Of a stretch of 64,000 nucleotides of DNA, positions 29,947-40,052 are shown piece by piece. Below the pieces are notes generated by a model. That model worked only from the letters and a program-made list of their open reading frames with translations. It did no database searches and was not told the DNA's origin. Position 1 is the first letter of the stretch. Every line of letters starts with the position of its first letter. A program made the translations under genes and the position numbers. The stretch lies in assembly GCA_000737985.1 (NCBI GenBank), contig JNVT01000108.1, positions 1 through 64,000 on the forward strand, given 5' to 3'. The stretch is from Gammaproteobacteria bacterium MFB021 (lineage in GTDB: Bacteria; Pseudomonadota; Gammaproteobacteria; Pseudomonadales; Halomonadaceae).

Positions 29947-30188
29947 GGCATCGTCTCCGCCTGGGGTTCCTGGGACCGAGTCTCGGGCTGAGTCTGCGGC
30001 TGGGCCTTGGCGCCGTCGCTGCGCGCTGCGGCAGCTCCCGGCTGTGCCTCGGCGTGGGCGCCCTGGGGGTCGTAGGTCTTGGCTGCCTGGTCGTTGTCGG
30101 GCAGATAGAGCGGGCCTTTCTGGCCGCAGCCAGCCACCACCAGCCCGGTCAGGGCGAGCAGGGCAACGAGAAGCAGATTACGCGACAT
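29943..30188 (-). CDS. lptM: LptM/YifL-type small lipoprotein
   Basis: 81 residues with a lipoprotein signal peptide and lipobox (VVAGC, Cys21), directly followed by the family motif GQKGPLYLP. LptM (YifL) is an outer-membrane lipoprotein that assists oxidative maturation of LptD in LPS export. The remainder is a low-complexity Ala/Gln/Glu tail that varies in the family. It overlaps argH by 11 bp and lysA by four, which supports one transcript. Confidence 0.92.
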   Translation of the reverse strand: MSRNLLLVALLALTGLVVAGCGQKGPLYLPDNDQAAKTYDPQGAHAEAQPGAAAARSDGAKAQPQTQPETRSQEPQAETMP

Positions 30189-31590
30189 GCGGGGCCTCCT
30201 GAAGCGCGTCGAGGGCGGCGCGGGCGCGGCTGGCCGCGGCGCGCACCTGATCCGGGGCGGTGCCGCCGATATGGTTGCGTGCCGCCACCGAGCCCTCCAG
30301 GGTCAGCACCTCGAAGACGTCCGCGCCGATGGTGTCGGAGAAGCGCTGAAGCTCGTCGAGGGACATCTCGGAGAGATCCTTGCCCGACTCGATGCCGTAG
30401 GCCACTGCCTTGCCGACGATCTCGTGGGCATCGCGGAAGGCCACCCCGGCGCGTACCAGATAGTCGGCCAGATCGGTGGCGGTGGAGAAGCCGCGGCGCG
30501 CTGCCTCGAGCATGTTGGCACGCTTGGCGCGCAGCGCCGGCGCCATGTCGGCGAAGGCGCGCAGGCAGCCCTTGACCGTGTCGAGGGTGTCGAACAGCGG
30601 CTCCTTGTCCTCCTGATTGTCCTTGTTGTAGGCCAGCGGCTGCGACTTCATCAGCGTCAGCAGGCTCATCAGGTGGCCATAGACGCGACCGGTCTTGCCG
30701 CGCACCAGCTCGGGCACGTCGGGGTTCTTCTTCTGCGGCATGATCGAAGAGCCGGTGCAGAAGCGGTCGGGCAGGTCGACGAAGTCGAACTGGGCGCTGG
30801 CCCACAGCACCATCTCTTCGCTCATGCGCGACAGATGCATCAACAGGATGCTGGCGAAGGCGGTGAACTCGATCGCGAAGTCGCGATCGCTGACCGCGTC
30901 CAGCGAGTTCTCCGCCGGGCGCTCGAAGCCCAGCAGCTCGGCGGTGACGTGGCGGTCGATGGGGTAGGTGGTGCCGGCCAGGGCGGCGGCGCCCAGCGGC
31001 AGCACGTTGACCCGCTTGCGGCAGTCGAAGAGGCGCTCGTGATCGCGCGCCAGCATCTCCTGCCACGCCAGCAGATGGTGGCCGAAGGTCACCGGCTGCG
31101 CGGTCTGCAGGTGGGTGAAGCCGGGCATGATGGTATCGGCCTCGGCTTCGGCGAGCTCGATCAGGCCGCGGCGCAGGCGCGCCAGCTCCGCCGCCACGGC
31201 GTCGATCTCGTCGCGCAGGTAGAGGCGGATGTCGGTGGCGATCTGGTCGTTGCGCGAGCGCCCGGTGTGAAGCTTCTTGCCGGTGATGCCGATCTTGTCG
31301 GTGAGCCGCGCTTCCACGTTCATGTGGATGTCTTCCAGGTCGACCGACCATTCGATCTCGCCGCGTTCGATCTCGGCTTCGATCTCGCCCAGGCCCTGAA
31401 TGATGCGATCACGCTCCGCCTCGGTCAGCACGCCGACCCGGGCCAGCATGGTGGCGTGGGCCACGGAGCCGCGGATGTCGTGATGATAGAGCCGCTTGTC
31501 GAAGGAGATCGAAGCGGTGAAGGCGGCGACGAATGCGTCGGTGGGCTCGCTGAAACGTCCGCCCCAGGATTGGTTGGTTGCCTGCGTCAT
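30178..31590 (-). CDS. argH: Argininosuccinate lyase
   Basis: 470 residues, full length. It cleaves argininosuccinate to arginine and fumarate. The fumarase/ASL superfamily signature [16 protein letters not shown] is near residue 280, with [19 protein letters not shown] and [16 protein letters not shown] further upstream. First gene of the minus-strand operon argH-lptM-lysA-dapF-DUF484-xerC-yigB. It is divergent from hemC across 281 bp with no repeat or RNA recognised. Confidence 0.98.
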   Translation of the reverse strand: MTQATNQSWGGRFSEPTDAFVAAFTASISFDKRLYHHDIRGSVAHATMLARVGVLTEAERDRIIQGLGEIEAEIERGEIEWSVDLEDIHMNVEARLTDKIGITGKKLHTGRSRNDQIATDIRLYLRDEIDAVAAELARLRRGLIELAEAEADTIMPGFTHLQTAQPVTFGHHLLAWQEMLARDHERLFDCRKRVNVLPLGAAALAGTTYPIDRHVTAELLGFERPAENSLDAVSDRDFAIEFTAFASILLMHLSRMSEEMVLWASAQFDFVDLPDRFCTGSSIMPQKKNPDVPELVRGKTGRVYGHLMSLLTLMKSQPLAYNKDNQEDKEPLFDTLDTVKGCLRAFADMAPALRAKRANMLEAARRGFSTATDLADYLVRAGVAFRDAHEIVGKAVAYGIESGKDLSEMSLDELQRFSDTIGADVFEVLTLEGSVAARNHIGGTAPDQVRAAASRARAALDALQEAPHVA

Positions 31591-31871
31591 CGAATACGAA
31601 CTCTGCCTAGGTTGACCGGGTGTGGGTGCCGGGTGGCCGGGTGTGATCGCGGGTCGCGCATGGCGCGCGCGGGCCGGCGAAACGCTGTCTGGAGTGTACC
31701 AGAGTCGCGGCCGCGTGGGACGGGGGCGAGCGCGGCCGCTACCCAGTCAAGGGTGCGTGATTTTTCCTGGCCGGGTGACTGCTTTATCATGCCTACAAGA
31801 TTCGTGCCGACGAACGTACACCCCGCGGCGGGTGGTCTTTGCCCCCCGTGCCCCAGACTTCGGAGACCCGC

Positions 31872-32813
31872 GTGCTCGACGCTAACAGATTGAGAATCGC
31901 CACCCGCAAGAGTGCGCTGGCGCTATGGCAGGCCGAACACGTCAAGGCGCTGCTGGCGCAGCAGCACCCGCAGCTGGAGATCGAGCTGGTGCCGCTCTCC
32001 ACCCGTGGCGACAAGATCCTCGACACGCCGCTGGCCAAGATCGGCGGCAAGGCGCTATTCGTCAAGGAGCTGGAGGAGGCGATGCTCGACGGCCGCGCCG
32101 ATCTCGCCGTGCACTCGATGAAGGACGTGCCGATGCACTTCCCCGATGGCCTGGGGCTGTCGGTGATTCTCGAGAGCGGGGCGCCGACCGACGCCTTCGT
32201 CTCCAACACCTACGCGAGCGTCGATGCCTTGCCCCAGGGGGCGCGGGTGGGCACGTCCAGTCTGCGCCGTGGGCTGCAGGTGGCGGCGCGGCGCCCGGAT
32301 CTGGAAGTGCTGCCGCTGCGTGGCAATGTCCAGACCCGCCTGGGCAAGCTGGATGCCGGCGATTTCGAGGCGATCATCCTGGCCACCGCCGGTCTCCAGC
32401 GGCTGCAGCTGGGCGAGCGGATCACCGCCGAGCTGTCGCCGGAGGAGAGCCTGCCCGCCTGCGGTCAGGGCGCACTGGGCATCGAGTGCCGCCACGACGA
32501 CGCCGAACTGGTGGCGCTGCTGGCGGCCCTGGATCACGGCCCCACGGCGACCCGGGTGCGCGCCGAGCGCGCCATGAACACGCGTCTCGACGGCGGCTGC
32601 CAGGTGCCGATCGGCGGCTACGCGGTGCTCGAGAACGCTGGCGACACCCTGTGGCTGCGCGGGCTGGTCGGGCATCCGGATGGTTCGCAGGTGCTGCGCG
32701 CCGAGGGGCGCGGCTCGGCGATGGAGCCGGAAGCGCTGGGGATTCGTATCGCCGAGTCGCTGCTGGAGCAGGGCGCCGGCGACATTCTGGCCGAGGTCTA
32801 CGGTAAGGGCTGA
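31872..32813 (+). CDS. hemC: Hydroxymethylbilane synthase (porphobilinogen deaminase)
   Basis: 313 residues from GTG 31872, the E. coli length. I chose this start because GGAG at 31862-31865 is 6 bp upstream; a TTG at 31839 is also in frame. Polymerises four porphobilinogens. Family marks: [18 protein letters not shown], the catalytic-Asp loop HSMKDVP (about residue 85), GTSSLRR, and Cys243 in [13 protein letters not shown] that holds the dipyrromethane cofactor. Followed by hemD with a one-base stop/start overlap. Confidence 0.97.
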   Translation: MLDANRLRIATRKSALALWQAEHVKALLAQQHPQLEIELVPLSTRGDKILDTPLAKIGGKALFVKELEEAMLDGRADLAVHSMKDVPMHFPDGLGLSVILESGAPTDAFVSNTYASVDALPQGARVGTSSLRRGLQVAARRPDLEVLPLRGNVQTRLGKLDAGDFEAIILATAGLQRLQLGERITAELSPEESLPACGQGALGIECRHDDAELVALLAALDHGPTATRVRAERAMNTRLDGGCQVPIGGYAVLENAGDTLWLRGLVGHPDGSQVLRAEGRGSAMEPEALGIRIAESLLEQGAGDILAEVYGKG

Positions 32814-33559
32814 TGACTCGGGTCCTGATCACGCGCCCCGGTGAGCGCGGCGCGGTGCTGGCACAGGCGCTGCGCGCGGCCGGCTGCGAGCCGGTGGCGC
32901 TGGATGTGCTGGCGTTCGAGCCGGTGGCGCTGTCGCCCGCTGCACGGTCGCTGGTGCTCGACCTCGACGCTTTTCAGGGCATCATCGTGGTGAGCCCGCA
33001 GGCGGGCGTATCTCTGGCCGAGGCGATTGGGTCATACTGGCCGCAGCTACCCCAGCGGCTACGCTTCTATGCAGTGGGCCAAGCCACGGCGGCGACCCTG
33101 CATCAGGAACTGGGGGTGCCCTGCGTGCTGCCCCCGGCGGGTGCCGGCGAGCATAGTGAGGGGTTGCTCGAGGCGCCTTCGCTGCGGGCAGTGGCGGGCA
33201 AGCGCCTGTTACTGGCCCGCGGCGAGGGCGGGCGCGAGGTGCTGGCCGAGCAGTTGACGGCGCGCGGCGCGCAGCTCGATACGCTGACGCTCTACCGTCG
33301 CTGCTATCGTCAGCCGGCCCCCCCGGCGGCAACCTGGCTGGCCCAGGGCGACTATGCGGCGCTGGTGGTGACCAGCGGGGAAATATTGCAACATCTGGCC
33401 ACCGGGTGTGGCCCGATAGCGTTGAACCAACCGCTAATCGTCTCGAGTGGACGGTTGGCTACACTGGCGAGACAGCTGGGATTCGGCTCGCTTCATGTGG
33501 CGTCTGGGCCTGCGCCGGAGGCACTGGCCGCGGCGGTGACTGCGCTGCGCGCGAGCTGA
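32813..33559 (+). CDS. hemD: Uroporphyrinogen-III synthase
   Basis: 248 residues of the weakly conserved HemD fold. Recognisable parts are VLITRPGERGAVLAQALRAAG at the N-terminus, VVSPQAGVSLAEA, FYAVGQATAATL, LLARGEGGREVLAEQL and VVTSGEILQHLA. It closes and inverts ring D of hydroxymethylbilane. Assignment is supported by position after hemC and before hemX. The start codon overlaps the hemC stop. Confidence 0.95.
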   Translation: MTRVLITRPGERGAVLAQALRAAGCEPVALDVLAFEPVALSPAARSLVLDLDAFQGIIVVSPQAGVSLAEAIGSYWPQLPQRLRFYAVGQATAATLHQELGVPCVLPPAGAGEHSEGLLEAPSLRAVAGKRLLLARGEGGREVLAEQLTARGAQLDTLTLYRRCYRQPAPPAATWLAQGDYAALVVTSGEILQHLATGCGPIALNQPLIVSSGRLATLARQLGFGSLHVASGPAPEALAAAVTALRAS

Positions 33560-33699
33560 CCTCGTGCGCTCGGCGGTGCCGGCTTACCGGCCCGCCGTCG
33601 AGCGCCGGTTCGATCCTGCTCCGATGGCAGCGTCGCCAACCCGACGCGCCGTCCGGGCGCCACCTTCGATCAGGGTGATCACGAGTAAAGGCAGCGTAG

Positions 33700-35268
33700 A
33701 TGAGCAAGCAACGAAACGATCAACAACCGCAGTCGGCCTCCGCTTCCGACAATCCGGCCGACGGCGACGCTCGGAAAGCCGAGCAGGACAAGACCGCTTC
33801 GTCGACTGCCGCGTCGACACCCGACACCGCTGCCGATACCGCCGGCCATACCGATCCGGTCAAGCCGGATGTGGCACAGCCGAATGCCAGCGCCGAACCC
33901 AGTACCTCGCGCGCCAGCGGCAAGGCGGCCAGTACTGCCAAACAGGAGAGCGTCCAGACTGACGCTGCCAAGAGCGCTGGCACCGCCAGCCAGGCCGGTG
34001 AGGGCAAGCGCGACGCCGCCAAGGGCAAGAGCAAGACGAGCACCAAGGCTGCCAAGCCGGCCGGTCCGCTGTCGCGCGATGGCGGCGGGGCCGCGTCTTC
34101 CAGCGCCAAGCCTGGCGGCAGCGGCGGAGGCGGCAGCAGTCATGATGGCAGCCGCAGCGGCGGAGGCGGCAGCAGTCATGATGGCAGCCGCAGTGGCGGC
34201 GGCGGCAAGAACGGCAAGAGCAGCAAGCTCGGCCTGCTGGCGCTGATCCTGGTCATCGTGCTGGCGATCGCCGTGGCGTTCATCGGCTACCGCGGCTGGC
34301 AGCTGCTGCAGCAACAGCAGCAGAAGCTGGACCAGGTCCAGTCCAACCGCGGCGCCATCGACGACCTGAGCGCGCGCGTCGGTGATCTCGACCAGAACCG
34401 CCAGCAGTCGCTGAAGATGATGCGCGGTGAGTTCGACCAGTACCGCCAGAGCCTCGACAAGACTCTGGACAAGGTGCTGGCGGAGCTGGCCAAGCAGCAG
34501 CAGGCCGATCCGCGCGAGTGGCTCCACGCCGAAGCCGAGTACCTGCTGCGCCTGGCCAACCAGCGGCTGCAGCTGGAGCGTGACGTGCCCGGCGCCAAGG
34601 CGCTGCTCGAGGCCGCCGATGCCCGCCTGCGCGAGGCGGACAACCCGGCGCTGGTGCCGATCCGCCGCGCGATCCAGTCGGAGCTGGCTTCGCTCGACTC
34701 GGTGCCGGTGATCGACCGCACCGGTATCTATCTGGCGCTGATGGCGCAGCAGGAGCAGCTGGCCCGCCTGCCGCTGAAGCAGGACATCGAGCAGATCGCC
34801 GCCGGCAAGGGCGACGCCCAGCCCAGCGGCGGCTGGCGCGAGCAGCTCGCCACCCTGGGTCGCGAGCTCAAGGATCTGGTCACCGTGCGGCGCCATGACC
34901 AGCCGCTGGAGGCGCTGATCACCCCCGAGCAGGAGTCCTACCTGCGCCAGAACGTGCGCATGCTGCTGGAGCAGGCGCAGCTGGCGCTGCTCAAGGCCGA
35001 GCCCAAGCTCTATCAGGCCAGCCTGGGCAAGGCGATCGAGCTGATCAAGGGCTACTACGACACCGACAATCAGGGCGTCGAGAACGCGCTCGACAAGCTC
35101 TCCTCGCTGCGCGACGAGAACGTGCGCCCGGAGCTGCCGGACATCAGCCAGTCGTCGCAGCTGCTCAAGCAGTTCATCGAGAAGCGCTTCGGTAACGGCA
35201 CGGGTGGTAGTAACGCGAACGGCGGTCAGGCGACGCAGAACGGATCGGCACAGGGAGAGGGCGCATGA
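33700..35268 (+). CDS. hemX: HemX-family membrane protein (uroporphyrinogen-III C-methyltransferase-like annotation)
   Basis: 522 residues. Residues 1-180 are low-complexity (Ser/Ala/Lys/Gly-rich, probably cytosolic and disordered), one transmembrane helix is at about 183-205 (LGLLALILVIVLAIAVAFIGY), and residues 208-500 are a periplasmic alpha-helical/coiled-coil domain with the DUF513 pattern (QADPREWLHAEAEYLLRLANQRL...). HemX is commonly annotated as a methyltransferase, but this protein lacks a SAM-binding domain, so its role is open. The linker contains a perfect 36-bp tandem duplication. Overlaps hemY by four bases. Confidence 0.92.
   Translation: MSKQRNDQQPQSASASDNPADGDARKAEQDKTASSTAASTPDTAADTAGHTDPVKPDVAQPNASAEPSTSRASGKAASTAKQESVQTDAAKSAGTASQAGEGKRDAAKGKSKTSTKAAKPAGPLSRDGGGAASSSAKPGGSGGGGSSHDGSRSGGGGSSHDGSRSGGGGKNGKSSKLGLLALILVIVLAIAVAFIGYRGWQLLQQQQQKLDQVQSNRGAIDDLSARVGDLDQNRQQSLKMMRGEFDQYRQSLDKTLDKVLAELAKQQQADPREWLHAEAEYLLRLANQRLQLERDVPGAKALLEAADARLREADNPALVPIRRAIQSELASLDSVPVIDRTGIYLALMAQQEQLARLPLKQDIEQIAAGKGDAQPSGGWREQLATLGRELKDLVTVRRHDQPLEALITPEQESYLRQNVRMLLEQAQLALLKAEPKLYQASLGKAIELIKGYYDTDNQGVENALDKLSSLRDENVRPELPDISQSSQLLKQFIEKRFGNGTGGSNANGGQATQNGSAQGEGA
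34120..34191. repeat. 36-bp perfect tandem duplication in the hemX linker
   Basis: Two units (34120-34155 and 34156-34191) encode SGGGGSSHDGSR twice, followed by a partial third unit (SGGGGK). The repeated segment lies just before the transmembrane helix and lengthens a flexible Gly/Ser/His/Asp linker. Confidence 0.9.
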
Positions 35269-36488
35269 GAAAGCTGATCCTGCTGATCGTCTTCGGTCTG
35301 GCGGTCGGCGCGCTGTTCGGGCAGCTGATGCAGTCGCTGCCGGGGTACTGGTTCATCCGTGTCGGCGATACCTCGATCCAGACCTCGTTCTGGTTCGGCT
35401 GCGTGCTGCTGCTGATCGCCTTTCTGGTGCTGCACTTCGGCCTGCGCGCGCTGATGCGCCTACGCCGGCCGATGAGCCGGCTCAAGGTGTGGAACAGCCG
35501 CACCCGTCACCGCACCGCCATGAAGCGCACCGTGCGTGGCCTGGTGGCGCTGGCCGAGGGGCGTTGGAAACGTGCCGAAAAGGCCCTGACCAAGGCCGCC
35601 GACGACTCCGGCACGCCGCTGGTCAACTACCTCTCGGCGGCGCTGGCGGCCCACTATCAGGGCCGCTACGAGCAGGCCGACGTGCTGCTCAAGCGCGCCC
35701 ACCATAGCACCGAGGGCGCCGACACTGCGGTCGGCCTGGTGCAGGCGCAGCTGATGCTCGACCGCCAGCAGTTCGAGGAGGCGCTGGCCACCCTGACCCG
35801 TCTGGAGCAGCAGCTACCGGAGCATCCGCAGGTGCTCAAGCTGCTCAAGCAGGCCTATCTCAGCGTCAACGACTGGGACGGCCTGCGTCGGCTGCTGCCA
35901 CGGCTCGACAAGCACCGCCTGATCACCGACGACGAGCGCCGCGAACTCGAGCAGCGCGCCAACCGCGAGCTGCTGATCCACGCCGCTCAGCAGGAGGGCA
36001 ATCTGCAGCGGGTGCGGGCACTCTGGGCGGATATGCCCGATGCGCTGCGCAGCGACGTCGAGCTGGTTCTGCTCTACAGCGATGCGCTGATCAAGGGCGG
36101 CGAGGAGGGCGATGCCGAGCGCCTGCTGCGCAACGCCCTCAAGGAGCACTGGGACACGCGCCTGGTGCTGCGCTACGGCCTGCTCAACGTCGACGCCGCG
36201 CGCCAGCTGGCGTACGCCGAGAAGTGGCTGCAGGAGCGGCCCAACGATCCCGATCTGCTGCTCACCCTGGGCCGTCTCTCGCTGCGCAACGCCTACTGGG
36301 GCAAGGCGCAGGAGTACTTCGAGGCGAGCCAGCGCCAGCGCCCGAGCGGGGTGGTGTGTGCGGAACTCGCGCGGCTCTATGCCAACCTCGGTGACCACAG
36401 CAAGAGCCAGCTCTACTATCGCCAGAGCGTCACGCTGCTGGACAAGTCGCTGCCGGCGCTGCCCCAGCCCAGCGATGTGACGCGCTGA
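35265..36488 (+). CDS. hemY: HemY-family TPR membrane protein
   Basis: 407 residues. Two N-terminal membrane helices (about 2-22 and 42-62) are followed by tetratricopeptide-like helical repeats (for example GRWKRAEKALTKAADDSGTPLVNYLSAALAAHYQGRYEQAD). This is the gammaproteobacterial HemY of hemCDXY operons, not the protoporphyrinogen oxidase of the same name. Its function is unproven. Translationally coupled to hemX and followed by a terminator. Confidence 0.94.
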   Translation: MRKLILLIVFGLAVGALFGQLMQSLPGYWFIRVGDTSIQTSFWFGCVLLLIAFLVLHFGLRALMRLRRPMSRLKVWNSRTRHRTAMKRTVRGLVALAEGRWKRAEKALTKAADDSGTPLVNYLSAALAAHYQGRYEQADVLLKRAHHSTEGADTAVGLVQAQLMLDRQQFEEALATLTRLEQQLPEHPQVLKLLKQAYLSVNDWDGLRRLLPRLDKHRLITDDERRELEQRANRELLIHAAQQEGNLQRVRALWADMPDALRSDVELVLLYSDALIKGGEEGDAERLLRNALKEHWDTRLVLRYGLLNVDAARQLAYAEKWLQERPNDPDLLLTLGRLSLRNAYWGKAQEYFEASQRQRPSGVVCAELARLYANLGDHSKSQLYYRQSVTLLDKSLPALPQPSDVTR

Positions 36489-36515
36489 GCGCGACAACCC
36501 ATCGATTGCTCTCCT

Positions 36516-36541
36516 GGGCGCCCGTGGGCGCCCTTTTTTTG
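36516..36541 (+). terminator. Terminator of hemCDXY
   Basis: GGGCGCC/CGT/GGGCGCCC stem-loop (36516-36533) followed by eight T residues, 28 bp after hemY. Confidence 0.92.
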
Positions 36542-36572
36542 TCGCCGCGAGGCGTTCATCCAAGGAACAGGC

Positions 36573-37493
36573 ATGCACTACGGTATCGATGTCGGCGGCA
36601 CCAAGATCGAGCTCGCGGTGTTCGATTCCCAGTGGCAGCGTCTCGCCACCTGGCGCGAGGCTACCCCCGCGGCGGATGGCCCGGCGCTGCTGGCGCGGTT
36701 GGCAGCAATGGTCGACGTGGCCGATGCCCGCTTCGGTACGCGGGGCACCCTGGGGCTGGGCCTGCCCGGGGTGGTCGACACCGACGGGTGTCTCGTCGCC
36801 GCCAATCTGCCCGGCCTGCGTGAGCTGCCGCTGGCGGCTTCGCTGCAGGCCCACTTCGACCGCCCGATCGTGTTCGACAACGATAGCCGCTGCTTCATCC
36901 TCTCGGAGGTTGGCCCGGGCGGTGCCGCTGCCGGCGAGCGGCATGCCTTCGGTGCGATCCTGGGCACCGGGGCCGGCGGCGGGGCGATCGTCGAGGGGCG
37001 CCTGCTCGGCGGGTGCGGTGGCCTGGCCGGTGAGTGGGGGCATCTGCCGCTCTCGGCGGCGGCCAGCGAGCGCTACCATCTGCCGCGTCTGGCCTGCGGC
37101 TGCGGCTTGCACGGCTGTCTCGAGCGCTATATCGCCGGCCCCGGGCTGGTGGAGCTGTTTCGCCACTTCGGCGGTGAGGCGCAGCGCGCCGAGACCTGGT
37201 ACGCCGCCTGGCGGGCGGGCGACCCTGCGGCGGAGCTGGCCCATCGCTGTCACGTCGATCTGCTCGGCGAGGCGCTGGCCAACGTCACCAAGCTGCTGGC
37301 CCCGGCGGCGATCGTGATCGGCGGTGGACTCTCTACCCTGCCTGAGCTGGTCGCCGCGCTGCCGGCGGCGCTCGGGCGTCATCTCTTTCCCGGTGTCGCC
37401 GTGCCGCGGCTGGTGGCCTCGCATCTGGGGGCCGCCAGCGGCGTGCGCGGCGCGGCCATGCGCGGTGCCGGTTTCCTTCCCGACGCGGTGTAG
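36573..37493 (+). CDS. ROK family sugar kinase (N-acetylglucosamine kinase-like)
   Basis: 306 residues. ATP-binding motif DVGGTKIELAVFD at residues 6-18, LGLPGVVD, FDNDSRCFILSE with the catalytic Asp (about residue 107), GTGAGGGAIV, HLPL, and the ROK zinc motif CGCGLHGCLERY (about 172-183). In gammaproteobacteria the nearest relatives are NagK and fructokinase Mak; the E.GH..LP pattern favours GlcNAc or a similar hexose, which is inference. Single gene with its own Shine-Dalgarno (AAGGAA) and terminator. Confidence 0.9.
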   Translation: MHYGIDVGGTKIELAVFDSQWQRLATWREATPAADGPALLARLAAMVDVADARFGTRGTLGLGLPGVVDTDGCLVAANLPGLRELPLAASLQAHFDRPIVFDNDSRCFILSEVGPGGAAAGERHAFGAILGTGAGGGAIVEGRLLGGCGGLAGEWGHLPLSAAASERYHLPRLACGCGLHGCLERYIAGPGLVELFRHFGGEAQRAETWYAAWRAGDPAAELAHRCHVDLLGEALANVTKLLAPAAIVIGGGLSTLPELVAALPAALGRHLFPGVAVPRLVASHLGAASGVRGAAMRGAGFLPDAV

Positions 37494-37560
37494 GCGCCAC
37501 CCGGGCGGGCTCTCGCCCGCCGACATCCCCGCCAGAACCGACATACTCCCTGGAACGCAA

Positions 37561-37590
37561 GAGGCCGCCCCGAAGGGCGGCCTCTGTCTT
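37561..37590. terminator. Terminator between the ROK kinase and the MscS-type channel genes
   Basis: GAGGCCGCCC/CGAA/GGGCGGCCTC stem-loop followed by a T-rich stretch on the plus strand. It lies between convergent genes and may serve both. Confidence 0.8.
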
Positions 37591-37604
37591 TCTCGTCGTC
37601 GCGA

Positions 37605-40052
37605 TCAGCGCGGATCGTCACCGGCATCGTCGTCGACGTCGTCGTGGGTCGGCTTGTTGTGCGTGGCATCGTGCGACCGGGTATCCGGCTGCTCGGAGGA
37701 CGCGGCCTCGTGAGCGGTGCCCGGAATGTCGCGCTTGTCGTCGCGCAGCACGCGTACGTGGGCCGGCGGCGCCGAGCCGTCCCGATCCTCACCGAAGTAG
37801 AGCGTGGTGTGCGGGAACGGAATCTCGATGCCGGCCTTGTCGAAGTAGAGCTTGACCAGACGGTTGTAGGCACGTCCCACGCCCCACTGGTCGCCCGGGG
37901 TGGTCTTGATCACCACGCGGATGTTGACCGAGCTGTCGGCCAGAGCGACCACGCCTGCCACGGTCATCGGTGCCAGCAGCTTGTGGCCATGCTCCTCGCT
38001 CGCCTTGAGCTCTTCGAACGCCGCCTGCAGCTGCTCGATGGCGTAATCGATGTTCTCGCGGTAGGCGATGCCGTACTCGCCGACATGGTTGCCGTATTCG
38101 CGCATGAAGTTGGAGACCGTGCCCACAGACGAGAACGGCACGATATGGTAGGTGCCGGAGAGGTCGCGGATCGCCACCGAGCGGATGCTGACGCGTTCGG
38201 CGGTGCCGGTGACGCCACCCACGGTGACGACGTCGCCGGTGTTCATCGCATTCTCGAGCTGGATGAAGACCCCGGTGATGACGTCCTGGACCAGCTTCTG
38301 GGCACCGAAACCGATGGCCAGACCCAGCACCCCGGCGCCGGCGATCAGCGGGCCGATGTTGATGCCGATCTGCGACAGCACGATCATCACCGTCATGATG
38401 ATCAGGGTGATCGCCAGGGCGTTGCGGAACAGGCTCATCAGGGTCTGGGCGCGGGCGGTCGGGGCGCCGCCGCCGGTTTCCGGATTGAGATAGTTCTCGA
38501 TCAGGCTGGCCAGTCCGATCCACACGATGGCGGCCACGGCCAGAATCAGAATCACCTGGACCACGGTGGCGACAGCGTGCGCGCCGGCTTCGCTGGCGTA
38601 CCAGGCGGCCAGATCGAAGGCGCCCCAGGCATCCAGGGTGTACAGCACCACTGCAACCAGGATGATCACGCGGATCACCTTGAGGAAGCTCGGCACATAG
38701 GCGTTGAGGCGCCCCTCGAGCATCGGTAGACGCCGGCGAATGTCATCGCCAAGCGTGATACGCCGCCCGATCAGCTGGGTCAGCAGGCCCGACACCAGCA
38801 TGCCGATGCCGATGTAGAGAATCGTCTTCAGGGTCGCGATCAGCACGAACGGCAGCGCGGTTTCGGGATGCAGCAGGGTCACGCCAAACACCATCAGCGC
38901 ATACAGAATGGCGATCACGTGCCACACGCCGGCCAGCACGCGCAGGGCGATGCGTGAAGCGGCCATGCTGGCCTGTTCGGCCTTGCCCAGAATCAGGTCG
39001 CGTACCGCGAGACGCTTCTTGAGAATCACGGTCATCGCCGCGAGCAGAGCGATCAGCATGATCAGCACGCTGATCACCTTGCCGAAGGCCGGCGACAGGT
39101 TGAGATTCAGAATCGGTACCACCACCAGCATGCCGTAACCGATGAAGCCGGCCAGGGTGGCCAGGAAGCCATTGCAGTAGCGTGCTTGGGCGGCGCTGAT
39201 GGGCACCAGACGCAGACCTTCGTGGCTGGAGGCGAACAGCACGCGCAGTGCGCACTTGAACAGCTCGATCATCAGGAAAGCGTTGAGGAACAGTGAGAAG
39301 CGCGTATTCAAGGTGCCACTCTCGCCGACCAGGAAGGTGGCGACGAGGTTGCCGGCGACATAGGCCAGCACCACCACCACGACGTCGACCACGGCGGCCA
39401 GGATCACGCTGACGATCACGCGCAGCAGGTGGGCACGACCGTCACCCTGCAGCGACCAGCGACTGAACCGGTTGAACAGCGGCCCGGCGAGGCGCCGCAG
39501 CACGAAGAACGCGACCACGGTGGCCACGATCACCATGGCCAGCTCCAGCGCGGCATCGAGGAAGTCGCTCAGACTGAAGGCGGGGCCACTGCTGGCGGCG
39601 GCGTCGCCGCTACCGAAGAAACCGCTGACCAGCGTCGCCACGGCGGTGAACTGCCCGCCGATATCATCGGCGAAGGCACTGGTGATCTGCGCCATGCGCC
39701 GCGGGAAGGAGACATCCTCGGCAGCCTTGGCCTTGTCGGCGCTCTCGCTGCTGTCGCTGGTGGCCTGGCTGGCGCTTGCGTCCGCGGGCGCACTGCCCTG
39801 GGACTCGCCGGCCTGGGGCTGCTCGGCGGCGAGCTTGCGCAACTGATCGATCAGCGCCTGGCGCGACTGCTCGTTCTCCAGCAGGTCGGCCATCGTCGAG
39901 TAGGCGGGGCCTTCCTGAGCGCTCTGCTCGGCGGGCGCGCTCGACGACGCCCCCGAGCCGGCACTCTGTTGCGCCATCAGCGGCGCTGCGAAGAACAGCA
40001 GTATCAAGAGTAGCCAGCGGCTCGGCCAGCGATCGGGGCGAGGGATGGGCAC
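37605..40052 (-). CDS. Large MscS-family mechanosensitive channel (YbiO-like)
   Basis: 815 residues, GTG start at 40052 after AAGGAGG. Signal peptide (to about residue 27), a 100-residue low-complexity periplasmic stretch rich in Ser/Ala/Gln, then about ten membrane helices (from about residue 175), and finally the MscS pore helix and beta domain at about 565-740 (IGPLIAGAGVLGLAIGFGAQKLVQDVITGVFIQLEN, then DVVTVGGVTGTAE and FSSVGTVSNF). The tail is acidic and His-rich. The length and multi-helix N-terminus resemble YbiO/MscM rather than MscS. Expected to release solutes on hypo-osmotic shock. Confidence 0.92.
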   Translation of the reverse strand: MPIPRPDRWPSRWLLLILLFFAAPLMAQQSAGSGASSSAPAEQSAQEGPAYSTMADLLENEQSRQALIDQLRKLAAEQPQAGESQGSAPADASASQATSDSSESADKAKAAEDVSFPRRMAQITSAFADDIGGQFTAVATLVSGFFGSGDAAASSGPAFSLSDFLDAALELAMVIVATVVAFFVLRRLAGPLFNRFSRWSLQGDGRAHLLRVIVSVILAAVVDVVVVVLAYVAGNLVATFLVGESGTLNTRFSLFLNAFLMIELFKCALRVLFASSHEGLRLVPISAAQARYCNGFLATLAGFIGYGMLVVVPILNLNLSPAFGKVISVLIMLIALLAAMTVILKKRLAVRDLILGKAEQASMAASRIALRVLAGVWHVIAILYALMVFGVTLLHPETALPFVLIATLKTILYIGIGMLVSGLLTQLIGRRITLGDDIRRRLPMLEGRLNAYVPSFLKVIRVIILVAVVLYTLDAWGAFDLAAWYASEAGAHAVATVVQVILILAVAAIVWIGLASLIENYLNPETGGGAPTARAQTLMSLFRNALAITLIIMTVMIVLSQIGINIGPLIAGAGVLGLAIGFGAQKLVQDVITGVFIQLENAMNTGDVVTVGGVTGTAERVSIRSVAIRDLSGTYHIVPFSSVGTVSNFMREYGNHVGEYGIAYRENIDYAIEQLQAAFEELKASEEHGHKLLAPMTVAGVVALADSSVNIRVVIKTTPGDQWGVGRAYNRLVKLYFDKAGIEIPFPHTTLYFGEDRDGSAPPAHVRVLRDDKRDIPGTAHEAASSEQPDTRSHDATHNKPTHDDVDDDAGDDPR

